From contig JAQGMN010000017.1 of assembly GCA_028292345.1 (NCBI GenBank), positions 1-12,200 on the forward strand: DNA of 12,200 nt. The letters are read 5' to 3'. Below the pieces are notes generated by a model that made no database searches, was not told the DNA's origin, and saw only the letters and a program-made list of their open reading frames with translations. This stretch comes from Polaromonas sp. GTDB taxonomy: Bacteria > Pseudomonadota > Gammaproteobacteria > Burkholderiales > Burkholderiaceae_C. Shown here in pieces: positions 6,013 to 12,200 of this stretch (position 1 is its first letter; every line of letters begins with the position of its first letter). The position numbers and the translations under genes were made by a program.

Positions 6013-6294
6013 AAATGGCGCGCTCCTTTCGGTGCATGTCCTGGCTGAAATGACCCGTATCAGAAGCCCGGATTGGCGCAGGGTAAAGGTAATGTGCAGC
6101 GCTCGCTCATCATCTGTTTTCCCCAATGCGTGAAGCCGGGCTTCGTGCTGGCTGTGCGCACCATCTTCAAGAATCAGCAGCGGCGCATTAAAGAAAACCT
6201 GCTCCGCTTCGGCCATGGATACGCCATGCTTTTCATTCTTTCGGGCATTGCCTTCATCCCAGTCGAACCCGGTAATCTGACTGAGTTGAATCAT
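5746..6294 (-). CDS. brnT: BrnT-type (DUF497) toxin frame running into its antitoxin
   Basis: BrnT proteins are small RelE-fold ribonuclease toxins of type II toxin-antitoxin systems. Residues 1-85 fit the family: FDWDEGNARKNEKHGVSMAEA, then LILEDGAHSQHEAR, ALGKTDDERALHITFTLR and LLIRVISAR. After R85 (codon 6042-6040) the frame reads TCTERSAPF and continues through the antitoxin ATG, giving one 182-residue frame to 5746. Shifted back by one base at 6040, the same DNA reads DMHRKERAIYEQAD-stop (TAA 5998-5996), the usual BrnT ending. One base, a G of AGG-GAC, therefore seems missing relative to the family. The options are an inactivating deletion, a true fusion protein, a -1 frameshift at AGG-ACA, or a sequencing error. 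Local G+C is visibly lower than in neighbouring genes, suggesting acquisition. No Shine-Dalgarno is seen; a -10-like GATAAT ends 8 bases before the ATG. Confidence 0.8.
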   Translation of the reverse strand: MIQLSQITGFDWDEGNARKNEKHGVSMAEAEQVFFNAPLLILEDGAHSQHEARLHALGKTDDERALHITFTLRQSGLLIRVISARTCTERSAPFMNKPIKAIPQFANEADERAYWETHDSTEHLDWSKASKVSLQNLKPTTKTISLRLPRHLLDSIKVAANARDVPYQSLIKVWLQEKLHSR

Positions 6295-6295
6295 C

Positions 6296-6320
6296 TATGT
6301 ATATTATCACCATATACATA
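6296..6320. promoter_or_regulatory. Toxin-antitoxin operator/promoter palindrome
   Basis: TATGTATAT (6296-6304) and ATATACATA (6312-6320) form a perfect 9-base inverted repeat with a 7-base spacer, directly before the toxin ATG. A minus-strand -10-like GATAAT (6308-6303) lies inside it. This is the expected layout for autorepression by a ribbon-helix-helix antitoxin, which binds such palindromes. Confidence 0.65.
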
Positions 6321-6330
6321 CTTGACATCT

Positions 6331-6365
6331 TTGCCAGAAAGATTGCATGGCGCGTTTCCTGGCAA
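6331..6365. terminator. Weak hairpin between thioredoxin gene and toxin promoter
   Basis: TTGCCAGAAA (6331-6340) pairs with TTTCCTGGCAA (6355-6365) with one bulged C. It lies 27 bases after the thioredoxin stop on the minus strand. There is no clear U-run, so its role as a terminator shielding the toxin-antitoxin genes is tentative. Confidence 0.3.
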
Positions 6366-6391
6366 GTTGAAGGTCTCAATCGCATCAAACC

Positions 6392-7285
6392 TCAGCTCAG
6401 CACCACGCTGCTCAAGCGCCGACGGTAGCTCGCCACCACGGCGTCTTCCGGCGGAATCTGGCCGTCGGCGACCTTGGGCTTGGGCGCTTCCATGATGTCG
6501 AGGATCGCGATGCAGGTCTTGCGCGCCAGGCCGTCGCTCCACGCCTTGTCGCGCATCAGGATTTCCAGCAGCTCGTCCAGCGCATCGGTCCAGCGCTGCC
6601 CGGCCATCAGCCACCGGGCCTTGTCGAACCGGGCGTCGAAGTCGCGCTTGTTGGCGGCTATTTTTGAATCAAATGTGGCTTCTGCGCTTGCTGCGTCTGC
6701 GTGAGCAGCTACAAAATCAAGAGCATCCATCCAGCGCTTGAGCGAATCGAAGCGGCGCACCGTTCCGGTTTGCGCGATCACCGGCGCAAAGGCCACCTTG
6801 GCATCGTCCTCGCGGCTCAGGATCAGGAGCTGCTTGACATAGTCGAAGCGGGCATTGTCGTCGGCCGGGTTCGTTGCCACGGCATGCTGCAGCCTTTCGA
6901 GCACCGCCTGGGGATCGCTGCCCGTCACCGGTTCTTCCTCGGGCGGCGCTTCTTCCGGGGCGGGCGGCAGGTGCTTGTCGAGGAATTCCCTGATCTTGCC
7001 TTCGGGCAGGGCGCCGGTGAAGCCGTCCACCGGCTGGCCGTTGATCAGCAGGATGCAGGTCGGGATGCTGCGGATGCCGAAGGCCTCGCCGAGCTGCTGC
7101 TCCTGGTCGGAATCGATCTTCACCAGCTTGAAGCGGCCGGCATAGGCCGCCTCGACCTTTTCCAGCAGCGGGCCGAGCGACTTGCACGGGCCGCACCACG
7201 GCGCCCAGAAGTCGATCAGCACGGGCGTGGTCATGGAAGCCGCAATGACTTCCTCCTGGAAATTGGCGATGGTGACGTCGATCAT
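6392..7285 (-). CDS. Thioredoxin-TPR protein (CnoX/YbbN-like)
   Basis: Cytoplasmic protein of 297 residues joining a thioredoxin domain (about 1-106) to a TPR-like helical domain (about 122-297), the layout of the chaperedoxin CnoX/YbbN, which guards proteins against oxidative damage and hands them to chaperones. Unlike E. coli YbbN, the active site is a complete WCGPC (W30, C31, C34) with cis-Pro P75, so it may also be a working thiol-disulphide enzyme. An acidic, Pro-rich linker (PPAPEEAPPEEEP, 107-119) separates the domains. The start at 7285 gives the family N-terminus MIDVTIANF; an in-frame ATG at 7357 would add 24 residues unlike the family. No Shine-Dalgarno is visible. Codons 188-210 are made by a dispersed Comamonadaceae-type repeat. 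The last codons are duplicated at 5667-5696. It is divergent from purE and has no obvious operon partner. Confidence 0.92.
   Translation of the reverse strand: MIDVTIANFQEEVIAASMTTPVLIDFWAPWCGPCKSLGPLLEKVEAAYAGRFKLVKIDSDQEQQLGEAFGIRSIPTCILLINGQPVDGFTGALPEGKIREFLDKHLPPAPEEAPPEEEPVTGSDPQAVLERLQHAVATNPADDNARFDYVKQLLILSREDDAKVAFAPVIAQTGTVRRFDSLKRWMDALDFVAAHADAASAEATFDSKIAANKRDFDARFDKARWLMAGQRWTDALDELLEILMRDKAWSDGLARKTCIAILDIMEAPKPKVADGQIPPEDAVVASYRRRLSSVVLS
6656..6724 (+). repeat. Dispersed repeat inside the thioredoxin-TPR gene
   Basis: The core 6684-6724 matches 8721-8761 (in purK) at 30 of 41 positions without gaps, and GCGTGAGCAGCTA (6699-6711) is identical to 11783-11795 in the slyX downstream region. 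The left arm, with GGCTATTTTTGA, is roughly complementary to the right end, so the element is an imperfect palindrome. It is A/T-richer than the coding sequence around it and encodes residues about 188-210 in a loop region of the TPR domain. Confidence 0.6.
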
Positions 7286-7324
7286 GGTGTGAAGAAAATA
7301 AGGGTTGGAACAAAGGGTTTCAAG

Positions 7325-7336
7325 CCAGCGCGCTGG
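7325..7336. promoter_or_regulatory. Palindrome between divergent thioredoxin and purE genes
   Basis: CCAGCGCGCTGG is a perfect 12-base palindrome 40 bases upstream of the thioredoxin start. It could be an operator, but such GC palindromes also arise by chance in this genome. Confidence 0.2.
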
Positions 7337-7413
7337 CGGCATTCGGGACGATAGCATGCAAGCCGCGGGCGGCCGTCGCGCCGGGGCATGGCCCGCACCG
7401 CAGCCCCAGCCCT

Positions 7414-7419
7414 TAAAAT
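7414..7419 (+). promoter_or_regulatory. -10-like element of the purE operon
   Basis: TAAAAT, in a short A/T patch within GC-rich DNA, is the best -10 candidate before purE and would give a leader of about 45 bases. No good -35 is seen. Confidence 0.35.
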
Positions 7420-7467
7420 CAGGCCTTACCGGCCCACAGCCGCAGATACCTCATCACTCCACTCCTT

Positions 7468-7973
<506 letters not shown>

Positions 7974-7977
<4 letters not shown>

Positions 7978-9218
7978 ATATGACGCCCGAATTGCCAATC
8001 TTTCCCGGCACGCTTGACGCCGCCGGCCGCCCCGCCACGCTCGGCGTGATGGGCGGCGGCCAGTTAGGGCGCATGTTCGTGCATGCCGCGCAGCGCCTGG
8101 GCTACTTCACGGCGGTGCTCGACCCCGACCCGCAAAGCCCGGCCGGCCGGGTCAGCCATCACCATATTCCCTTTGCCTACGGCGACGCGCAAGGCCTGGC
8201 GCAACTGGCCGCCGTGTGCGCGGCCGTCACCACCGAATTCGAGAACGTGCCGGCCAGCGCCCTGCAGACGCTGGCTGAAAGCTGCCCTGTGGCGCCGGGC
8301 GCCGCCGCCGTGGCGATTGCGCAGGACCGCATCCAGGAAAAATCGCATTTCACCGCCAGCGCCGCTGGATCGGGGGGGATGGCCGGCGTGACCTGTGCGC
8401 CTTACGCCGTCATTGAAACGCCCGACCAGCTCCAGGCCGTGCCCGACGACCTGCTCCCCGGCATTTTGAAGACCGCGCGCATGGGCTACGACGGCAAGGG
8501 CCAGATGCGCGTCAAGGACAAGGCCGAGCTGGCGGCCGCCTGGGACGAGCTGGAGCATGTCGCCTGCGTGCTGGAAAAAATGCTGCCGCTGCAAGCCGAA
8601 TGCTCGGTGATCGTGGCGCGCGGCTGGGATGGCGCCATCGTGGCATTCCCGCCGCAGCGCAACCTGCATGTGGACGGCATCCTGGCCGTGACCGAGGCTT
8701 ATGAAGGGAACATGCCCCCCGCGCTTGCCGCGCGGGCGCAGGCAGCTACCAAAGCGATAGCAGCGCATATCGACTATGTCGGCGTGCTGTGCGTCGAGTT
8801 CTTCGTCATCGACGACGGCAGCGCAGACGGCGCGCTGGTCGTCAACGAAATGGCGCCGCGCCCGCACAACAGCGGCCACTACACCCTGGACGCCTGCGAC
8901 GTGTCGCAGTTCGACCTGCAGGTGCATGCCATGGCCGGCTTGGTGCTGCCCGCGCCGCGCCAGCATTCGCCGGCGATCATGCTCAACCTGCTGGGCGACG
9001 TCTGGTTCGACGCGGCGGGCAATCCACGCACGCCCGACTGGCAGGCGGTGCTGGCGCTGCCCGGCGCGCACCTGCACCTGTACGGCAAGAGCGACGCCCG
9101 GCCGGGCCGCAAGATGGGCCACCTGACGATCACCGGCGCCGACGTGGCCGGCGTCAAGGCCACGGCGCGCCAGGCCGCAAGCATTCTGGGCCTGCCCGGT
9201 TTCGGGGATGCGAAATGA
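7974..9218 (+). CDS. purK: N5-carboxyaminoimidazole ribonucleotide synthetase
   Basis: ATP-grasp enzyme that carboxylates AIR with bicarbonate to give N5-CAIR, the substrate of PurE. It has 414 residues, at the long end for the family. Motifs are the N-terminal LGVMGGGQLGRM (23-34), TTEFENVP (86-93), QDRIQEK (117-123), ATP-grasp GYDGKGQ (171-177) and the metal/substrate site VNEMAPRPHNSGHYT (290-304). Residues about 128-139 (ASAAGSGGMAGV) form a small Gly/Ala insertion where relatives usually go directly from the EK motif to APYAVI; it abuts a run of seven G in the DNA. Residues 250-263 are encoded by a dispersed repeat. ATG 7974 overlaps the purE stop; a second ATG at 7980 is possible. No Shine-Dalgarno is present, so translation is probably coupled. 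The stop overlaps the next start in the same way. Confidence 0.97.
8721..8761 (+). repeat. Dispersed repeat inside purK
   Basis: Same element as in the thioredoxin gene: 30 of 41 positions are identical to 6684-6724, sharing GCGCTTGC at the start and GCAGCTAC in the middle. The two genes are read on opposite strands and are unrelated proteins, so shared coding cannot explain it. It encodes the Ala-rich stretch LAARAQAATKAIA in purK. Confidence 0.5.
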
Positions 9219-10210
9219 TTCTTCCCGGCACCGACCCGCAGGCAATTGCCGAGGCCGCCCGCTGCATCCAGGCCGGCGGGCTGGTCGGTTTCCCGACCGA
9301 AACCGTCTACGGCCTGGGCGCCGATGCGTCGAGCGACGACGCCGTGGCCGGCATTTTTGCCGCCAAGGGCCGGCCCGCCAACCATCCCTTGATCGTTCAT
9401 GTGGCCGATGCCGCGCAGGTGAGCGACTATGCCGCCAGCGTGCCGCCCTTTGCCGCGCGCTTGACGAAGGCCTTCTGGCCCGGACCGCTGACGGTGATCC
9501 TGCCGCGCCGCGAAGGCGTGGCGCTGGCGGCGGCCGGCGGGCAGGACTCGATCGGCCTGCGCTGCCCGGCGCATCCGGTGGCGCTGGCTCTCCTGAAGGC
9601 TTGCCTGGCATTGGGCGTCAGCGGCGTGGCCGGGCCAAGCGCCAACCGCTTCGGCCGCGTCAGCCCGACCACCGCGCCGCATGTGGCCGGGGAATTCGGC
9701 GACGCGCTGCTGGTGCTCGACGGCGGGCCGTGCGCGGTCGGCATCGAGTCGAGCATCGTCGATTGCACCCGGGGCCGGCCGGTGCTGCTGCGCCCCGGCG
9801 TGCTGACGCGCGCGCAACTCGAAGCGGCCTGCGGCGAGCCGGTGCTGGACAAGGACGATGCGCACGCCGCCGGCAGCGCGCCGCGCGCCTCCGGCACGCT
9901 GGAGGCGCACTACGCGCCCGATGCCAAGGTGCGCCTGATGGACGCCGGCGCCCTGCAAGCCGCGCTCGACCTGCTCGGCGCGGACGCGGCGCACATCGCG
10001 GTGTATGCCCGCAGCGAACTGCGAGTCCAGTCGCCCCGGATGCTCTGCCGCCGCATGCCCGGCGAGGCCGCCGCCGCCGCGCAGCAGCTGTTCGCCGTGC
10101 TGCGCGAGTTCGACGCCCTGGGCGCCCGCCTGATCTGGATCGAGCAGCCGCCCGCCGCCCCCGAATGGGACGGCGTGCGCGACCGGCTGGGGCGCGCTGC
10201 GGCCAGTTGA
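9215..10210 (+). CDS. sua5: L-threonylcarbamoyladenylate synthase (Sua5/TsaC2 type)
   Basis: Makes threonylcarbamoyl-AMP from threonine, bicarbonate and ATP, the first step of the t6A modification at position 37 of tRNAs reading ANN codons. It has 331 residues, the long two-domain form. The YrdC-like catalytic domain spans about 1-210: FPTETVYGLGADA (26-38), KGRPANHPLIVHV (51-63), WPGPLTVILPR (88-98), the nucleotide site AGPSANRFGRVSPT (139-152) and VGIESSIVDC (175-184). The linker, with ASGTLEAHYAPDAKVRL, and the smaller Sua5 domain follow to the end. ATG 9215 overlaps the purK stop by 4 bases, so it is the third gene of the operon. A convergent gene begins its stop 13 bases later. Placement beside purE-purK recurs in Burkholderiales as far as I recall. 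Any sua5/tsaC naming difference is only convention. Confidence 0.95.
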   Translation: MILPGTDPQAIAEAARCIQAGGLVGFPTETVYGLGADASSDDAVAGIFAAKGRPANHPLIVHVADAAQVSDYAASVPPFAARLTKAFWPGPLTVILPRREGVALAAAGGQDSIGLRCPAHPVALALLKACLALGVSGVAGPSANRFGRVSPTTAPHVAGEFGDALLVLDGGPCAVGIESSIVDCTRGRPVLLRPGVLTRAQLEAACGEPVLDKDDAHAAGSAPRASGTLEAHYAPDAKVRLMDAGALQAALDLLGADAAHIAVYARSELRVQSPRMLCRRMPGEAAAAAQQLFAVLREFDALGARLIWIEQPPAAPEWDGVRDRLGRAAAS

Positions 10211-10235
10211 GCGCTGAAAACCGTCAGTTCAGCGC
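10211..10235. terminator. Hairpin between convergent sua5 and binding-protein genes
   Basis: GCGCTGAA (10211-10218) pairs perfectly with TTCAGCGC (10228-10235) around a 9-base loop. It starts immediately after the sua5 stop and its second arm lies inside the last codons of the opposing gene. It could slow transcription from both sides, but there is no clear T-run. Confidence 0.45.
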
Positions 10236-11378
10236 GGCCCGCACATTGTCCCTGTAGGTGTAGAGCGTCACCGCCGGCTGGGTCAGCTCGCCGTTGGCGG
10301 TGAAGGCGATGCTGGCGGTCACGCCCTTGTACTGCGTCTTTCCAATGAAGGGCAGGTAGGTTTTCGGGTCCACCGAGTTGGCGCGTTTCATCGCATCGAC
10401 CAGCACCAGGGTGGCGTCGTAGGCATACGGGCTGTAGATCTGGAACTGGCCGGGAAAGCGGGCGTCGTACTTTTTCTTCCATTCGGCGCCACCCTGCATC
10501 TTCTGGATCGACGCGCCGCCGGTGGCGCAGGTCACGTTCCTGACCGACGCGGCCTTGCTCGACAGGTCGGGCAGCTTTTCGGTGCACAGCGCATCGCCGC
10601 CGAAGAACTTCACGTCGGACAGGCCGAGCTGGGCCATCTGGCGCAGCATCGGACCGGCCTGCGCATCGAGCCCGCCGAAGAACACCGCGTCGGGCTTTTT
10701 CGCCTTGATGCCGGTCAGGATGGCCATGAAGTCGGTGGCCTTGTCGGTGGTGAATTCCTCGGCCACCACCTCGATGCCTTTTTGCTTCGCCGTGGCCTTG
10801 AACACGTCGGCCAGGCCCTGGCCGTAGGCGGTGCGGTCGTCGATCACCGCGACCTTCTTGATTTTCAGCGTGTCGCCGGCAAAGATCGCCAGCGCCGCGC
10901 CCAGCGCGTTGTCGTTGGCGATCAGGCGGAAGGTGGTCTTGTAGCCGGGTTTCGTCAGGTCCGGATTCGTCGCCGACGCCGTGATGTTGGGCAGGCCGCA
11001 GCGACTGTAGACCGTCGCGGCGGGAATCGACGTGCCCGACTGCAGGTGGCCGACCACGCCGGCCACCCTGGCGTCGCACAGCTTCTGGGCCACGGCGGTG
11101 GCCTGGCGCGGGTCGCCGGCATCGTCCTCGGCCACCAGCTCGAACCGGATCTTCTTGCCGCCGATCACCAGGTTCTGGGTGTTCAGCTCGTCGATCGCCA
11201 GGTGCACGCCGTTTTCGGTGTCCTTGCCGATGTGCGCGATGCCGCCCGACGTCGGGCCGGCATGGGCGATGCGGACGGTCTGCACGTCCTGGGCCTGGGC
11301 CATCGGCGCGGCCAGGCACAGGGCGGCCGCGGCCAGGGCGGTACGGGAACGGGCGGTCAGCAGGGGCAGGGCGGGCAT
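10224..11378 (-). CDS. Periplasmic Leu/Ile/Val-type ABC transporter substrate-binding protein
   Basis: Type I periplasmic binding protein of the LivJ/LivK family, which captures branched-chain amino acids or related small molecules for an ABC importer. It has 384 residues with a Sec signal peptide: Arg-containing start, hydrophobic TALAAAALCLAAP, cleavage likely after AQA at residue 29. The mature protein begins with VRIAHAGPTSGGIAHIGKD, the usual first strand-loop, followed by NGVHLAIDELN, VVGHLQSGTSIPAA, the interdomain segment IANDNALGAALA and PDAVFFGGLDAQAGPM. C-terminal features include IYSPYAYDATLVLVDAMK. No permease or ATPase gene is adjacent, so it either serves a transporter encoded elsewhere or acts as an orphan sensor/binder; the ligand is unknown. 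A weak Shine-Dalgarno (GAAAGA) precedes ATG 11378. It is convergent with sua5 and divergent from slyX. Confidence 0.93.
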   Translation of the reverse strand: MPALPLLTARSRTALAAAALCLAAPMAQAQDVQTVRIAHAGPTSGGIAHIGKDTENGVHLAIDELNTQNLVIGGKKIRFELVAEDDAGDPRQATAVAQKLCDARVAGVVGHLQSGTSIPAATVYSRCGLPNITASATNPDLTKPGYKTTFRLIANDNALGAALAIFAGDTLKIKKVAVIDDRTAYGQGLADVFKATAKQKGIEVVAEEFTTDKATDFMAILTGIKAKKPDAVFFGGLDAQAGPMLRQMAQLGLSDVKFFGGDALCTEKLPDLSSKAASVRNVTCATGGASIQKMQGGAEWKKKYDARFPGQFQIYSPYAYDATLVLVDAMKRANSVDPKTYLPFIGKTQYKGVTASIAFTANGELTQPAVTLYTYRDNVRAALN

Positions 11379-11477
11379 GTCAATCTTTCAGGCAAAGAAA
11401 AAAATTATAGGACGCCCGTTTGGGCTCCGCTACCCCCGGGCTGCGCCGGCGCAGGGCGGGTCCGGCGCCAGTTCGTG

Positions 11478-11483
11478 TCCAAT
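11478..11483 (+). promoter_or_regulatory. Weak -10-like element before slyX
   Basis: TCCAAT ends 6 bases before the slyX ATG, the same spacing as GACAAT before the response regulator. It is a poor match to TATAAT and is listed mainly because no Shine-Dalgarno exists. Another A/T patch, ATTATA near 11403-11408, could hold the true promoter of either divergent gene. Confidence 0.2.
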
Positions 11484-11489
11484 CAGCGC

Positions 11490-11717
11490 ATGCACCCAAC
11501 CGAACCCCACGACGCCGTCGACCACCGCCTGACCGAACTGGAAATCAAGGCCAGCTTCAGCGAAGACCTGCTCGACCAGCTCAACCAGGTCGTCATCCGC
11601 CAGCAGCGGCAGATCGACGCGCTGCTGCGCGAAGTCGAGCGGCTGCGCCAGCAGATGCCCGAAGCGGGCAGCGGCGTGTCCAGCCGGGCCGGCGACGACC
11701 TGCCGCCGCATTACTGA
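11490..11717 (+). CDS. slyX: SlyX family protein
   Basis: Small protein of 75 residues that is nearly all one coiled-coil helix: DHRLTELEIKASFSEDLLDQ, then LNQVVIRQQRQIDALLREVERLRQQM with hydrophobic residues in heptad spacing, and a short polar tail ending DDLPPHY, the usual SlyX ending (PPHY/PPHW). SlyX is widespread in proteobacteria; its biochemical role is not established despite the name, given from its place near slyD in E. coli. The start at 11490 is chosen because the family begins a few residues before the first coiled-coil turn; the same frame is open further upstream but without family-like sequence. No Shine-Dalgarno is visible. No SlyD is encoded nearby. After the stop comes an A/T-rich repeat. 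Confidence 0.85.
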   Translation: MHPTEPHDAVDHRLTELEIKASFSEDLLDQLNQVVIRQQRQIDALLREVERLRQQMPEAGSGVSSRAGDDLPPHY

Positions 11718-11744
11718 GCGCCAGGCTGGCGTTTTCCCCCCTAA

Positions 11745-11803
11745 ATTAATGATAAAAAAGACTGCTTACGCAATATCCACGGGCGTGAGCAGCTATCAAT
11801 AAA
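11745..11803 (+). repeat. Comamonadaceae-type intergenic repeat (imperfect palindrome)
   Basis: The A/T-rich stretch TGATAAAAAAGACTGCTTAC (from 11750) is followed by an inverted counterpart, GCGTGAGCAGCTATCA (11783-11798): GCTTACGC pairs with GCGTGAGC with one wobble, and TGATA with TATCA. GCGTGAGCAGCTA is identical to 6699-6711 inside the thioredoxin gene, and GCAGCTA is shared with 8742-8748 in purK. I recall this kind of sequence, with GCAGCTATCAAAA and ATAGC, as very common between genes in Polaromonas and relatives. It may act as the slyX terminator. Confidence 0.6.
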
Positions 11804-11829
11804 ATAGTAAATGGCTGCACTTGAAGGTC

Positions 11830-11874
11830 GGATGTAAAGAATGGAAACATCCCTGTACCATCCACTTGGATGGT
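11830..11874. promoter_or_regulatory. Palindromes before the ribbon-helix-helix gene (candidate operator)
   Basis: ACCATCCA (11857-11864) and TGGATGGT (11867-11874) form a perfect 8+8 palindrome with a 2-base centre, ending 14 bases before the ATG at 11889. A second inverted repeat, GGATGT (11830-11835) / ACATCC (11847-11852), lies just upstream and shares the GGATG/CATCC core. A -10-like TAAGAT (11877-11882) follows directly. This fits autoregulation by the downstream DNA-binding protein. The palindrome plus TTTT could instead be a terminator for slyX. Confidence 0.5.
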
Positions 11875-11888
11875 TTTAAGATAACGCC

Positions 11889-12200
11889 ATGCCACCAAGA
11901 ACCGCCAACACCGTCGCCACCGCCAAGCCGGCCGACGAAAAAATCACCATCAACCTGGGCTATGTCGATCTGGGCCAGATCGATTTGCTGGTGCAGGAGG
12001 GCTTTTATGCCAACCGCACCGACCTGATCCGCACCGCCATCCGCAACCAGCTGGGCAACCATGCCGAGGTGGTCAGGCAGGTGGTGGCGCGCAAGACGCT
12101 GGTGCTGGGCATCCAGCATTTCTCCGCCGACGACCTGCGCGCCGTGCAGGCGTCGGGCGAAGCCTTGCAGATCCGTGTGCTGGGCCTGGCCACCATCGCG
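11889..12200 (+). CDS. Ribbon-helix-helix (CopG-like) regulator, 5' part
   Basis: Open frame from ATG 11889 to the window end, 104 codons, 3' end missing. After a Thr/Ala-rich N-terminal tail, residues about 17-54 look like a ribbon-helix-helix DNA-binding unit: strand EKITINLGYVDLGQIDLLVQ, turn EGFYANRTDLIRTAIRNQL, with GFYxNRTDxIR the typical second-helix signature. The following part (VVRQVVARKTLVLGIQHFS, then ADDLRAVQASGEALQIRVLGLATIA) has no obvious domain but matches my memory of a longer CopG-like family in Burkholderiales. It is therefore more likely a free-standing transcription regulator than a toxin-antitoxin antitoxin; no toxin is visible. The start is fixed by the domain position; there is no Shine-Dalgarno, and a -10-like TAAGAT ends 6 bases before the ATG. 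Targets are unknown, though the palindrome just upstream is a candidate site. Confidence 0.8.
   Translation, partial: MPPRTANTVATAKPADEKITINLGYVDLGQIDLLVQEGFYANRTDLIRTAIRNQLGNHAEVVRQVVARKTLVLGIQHFSADDLRAVQASGEALQIRVLGLATIA

Noticed and set aside
6291..6614. Minus-strand frame overlapping the thioredoxin 3' end
   Set aside because: Out-of-frame reading of the thioredoxin gene running into the toxin promoter; no family resemblance.
8789..9214. Upstream extension of the sua5 frame inside purK
   Set aside because: Arg-rich shadow; the Sua5 domain begins at ATG 9215, which overlaps the purK stop.
8064..9611. 515-residue open frame opposite purK and sua5
   Set aside because: Antisense to two well-supported genes; low-complexity Arg/Ala/Gln content.
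10782..11489. Upstream extension of the slyX frame across the binding-protein gene
   Set aside because: SlyX-like sequence exists only after 11490; the rest is antisense to the binding protein.

Overview
The window is high-G+C bacterial chromosome from a beta-proteobacterium, most likely a member of the Comamonadaceae (Polaromonas- or Variovorax-like). This rests on remembered protein style, the purC / purE-purK-sua5 neighbourhood and family-type intergenic repeats; no search was run. Most of it is ordinary core metabolism. The interest lies in the joints between genes, which hold gene remnants, a small horizontally acquired toxin-antitoxin island and dispersed repeats.

Layout. 2-949: 3' part of pyruvate kinase (+). 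950-1271: no intact gene; it holds a hairpin after pyk and, on the minus strand, what look like three broken pieces of a PAP2-type phosphatase gene. 1272-3331: an OmpR/QseB-type response regulator and its sensor kinase, overlapping by 4 bases (+). 3478-4542: class II fructose-bisphosphate aldolase (+), with a structured leader and an intrinsic terminator. 4644-5561: purC (+), followed by a strong compound hairpin. 5667-6416: a BrnT/BrnA-type toxin-antitoxin module (-) bracketed by a 30-base direct repeat (28/30 identical); the right copy is the 3' end of the next gene. 6392-7285: thioredoxin-TPR (CnoX/YbbN-like) protein (-). 7468-10210: purE-purK-sua5 (+), each pair overlapping by 4 bases. 10224-11378: a periplasmic Leu/Ile/Val-type binding protein (-), convergent with sua5 and with no transport genes beside it. 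11490-11717: slyX (+). 11718-11888: a Comamonadaceae-type repeat and a perfect palindrome. 11889-12200: 5' part of a ribbon-helix-helix regulator (+).

How the genes work together. Pyk and Fba belong to lower and central glycolysis/gluconeogenesis. PurE and PurK carry AIR to CAIR through N5-CAIR, and PurC takes CAIR to SAICAR, so three adjacent steps of purine synthesis lie within 5 kb, split by the thioredoxin gene and the toxin-antitoxin island. Sua5 starts t6A modification of tRNA.

Most unusual observations: (1) the toxin frame appears to have lost one base, so it runs straight into the antitoxin frame, while the family-typical toxin tail is still legible in the other frame; (2) the island is flanked by a duplicated 3' end of the thioredoxin gene; (3) the same 41-base repeat lies in frame inside two unrelated genes on opposite strands; (4) a PAP2 phosphatase gene next to the two-component system seems to have decayed.
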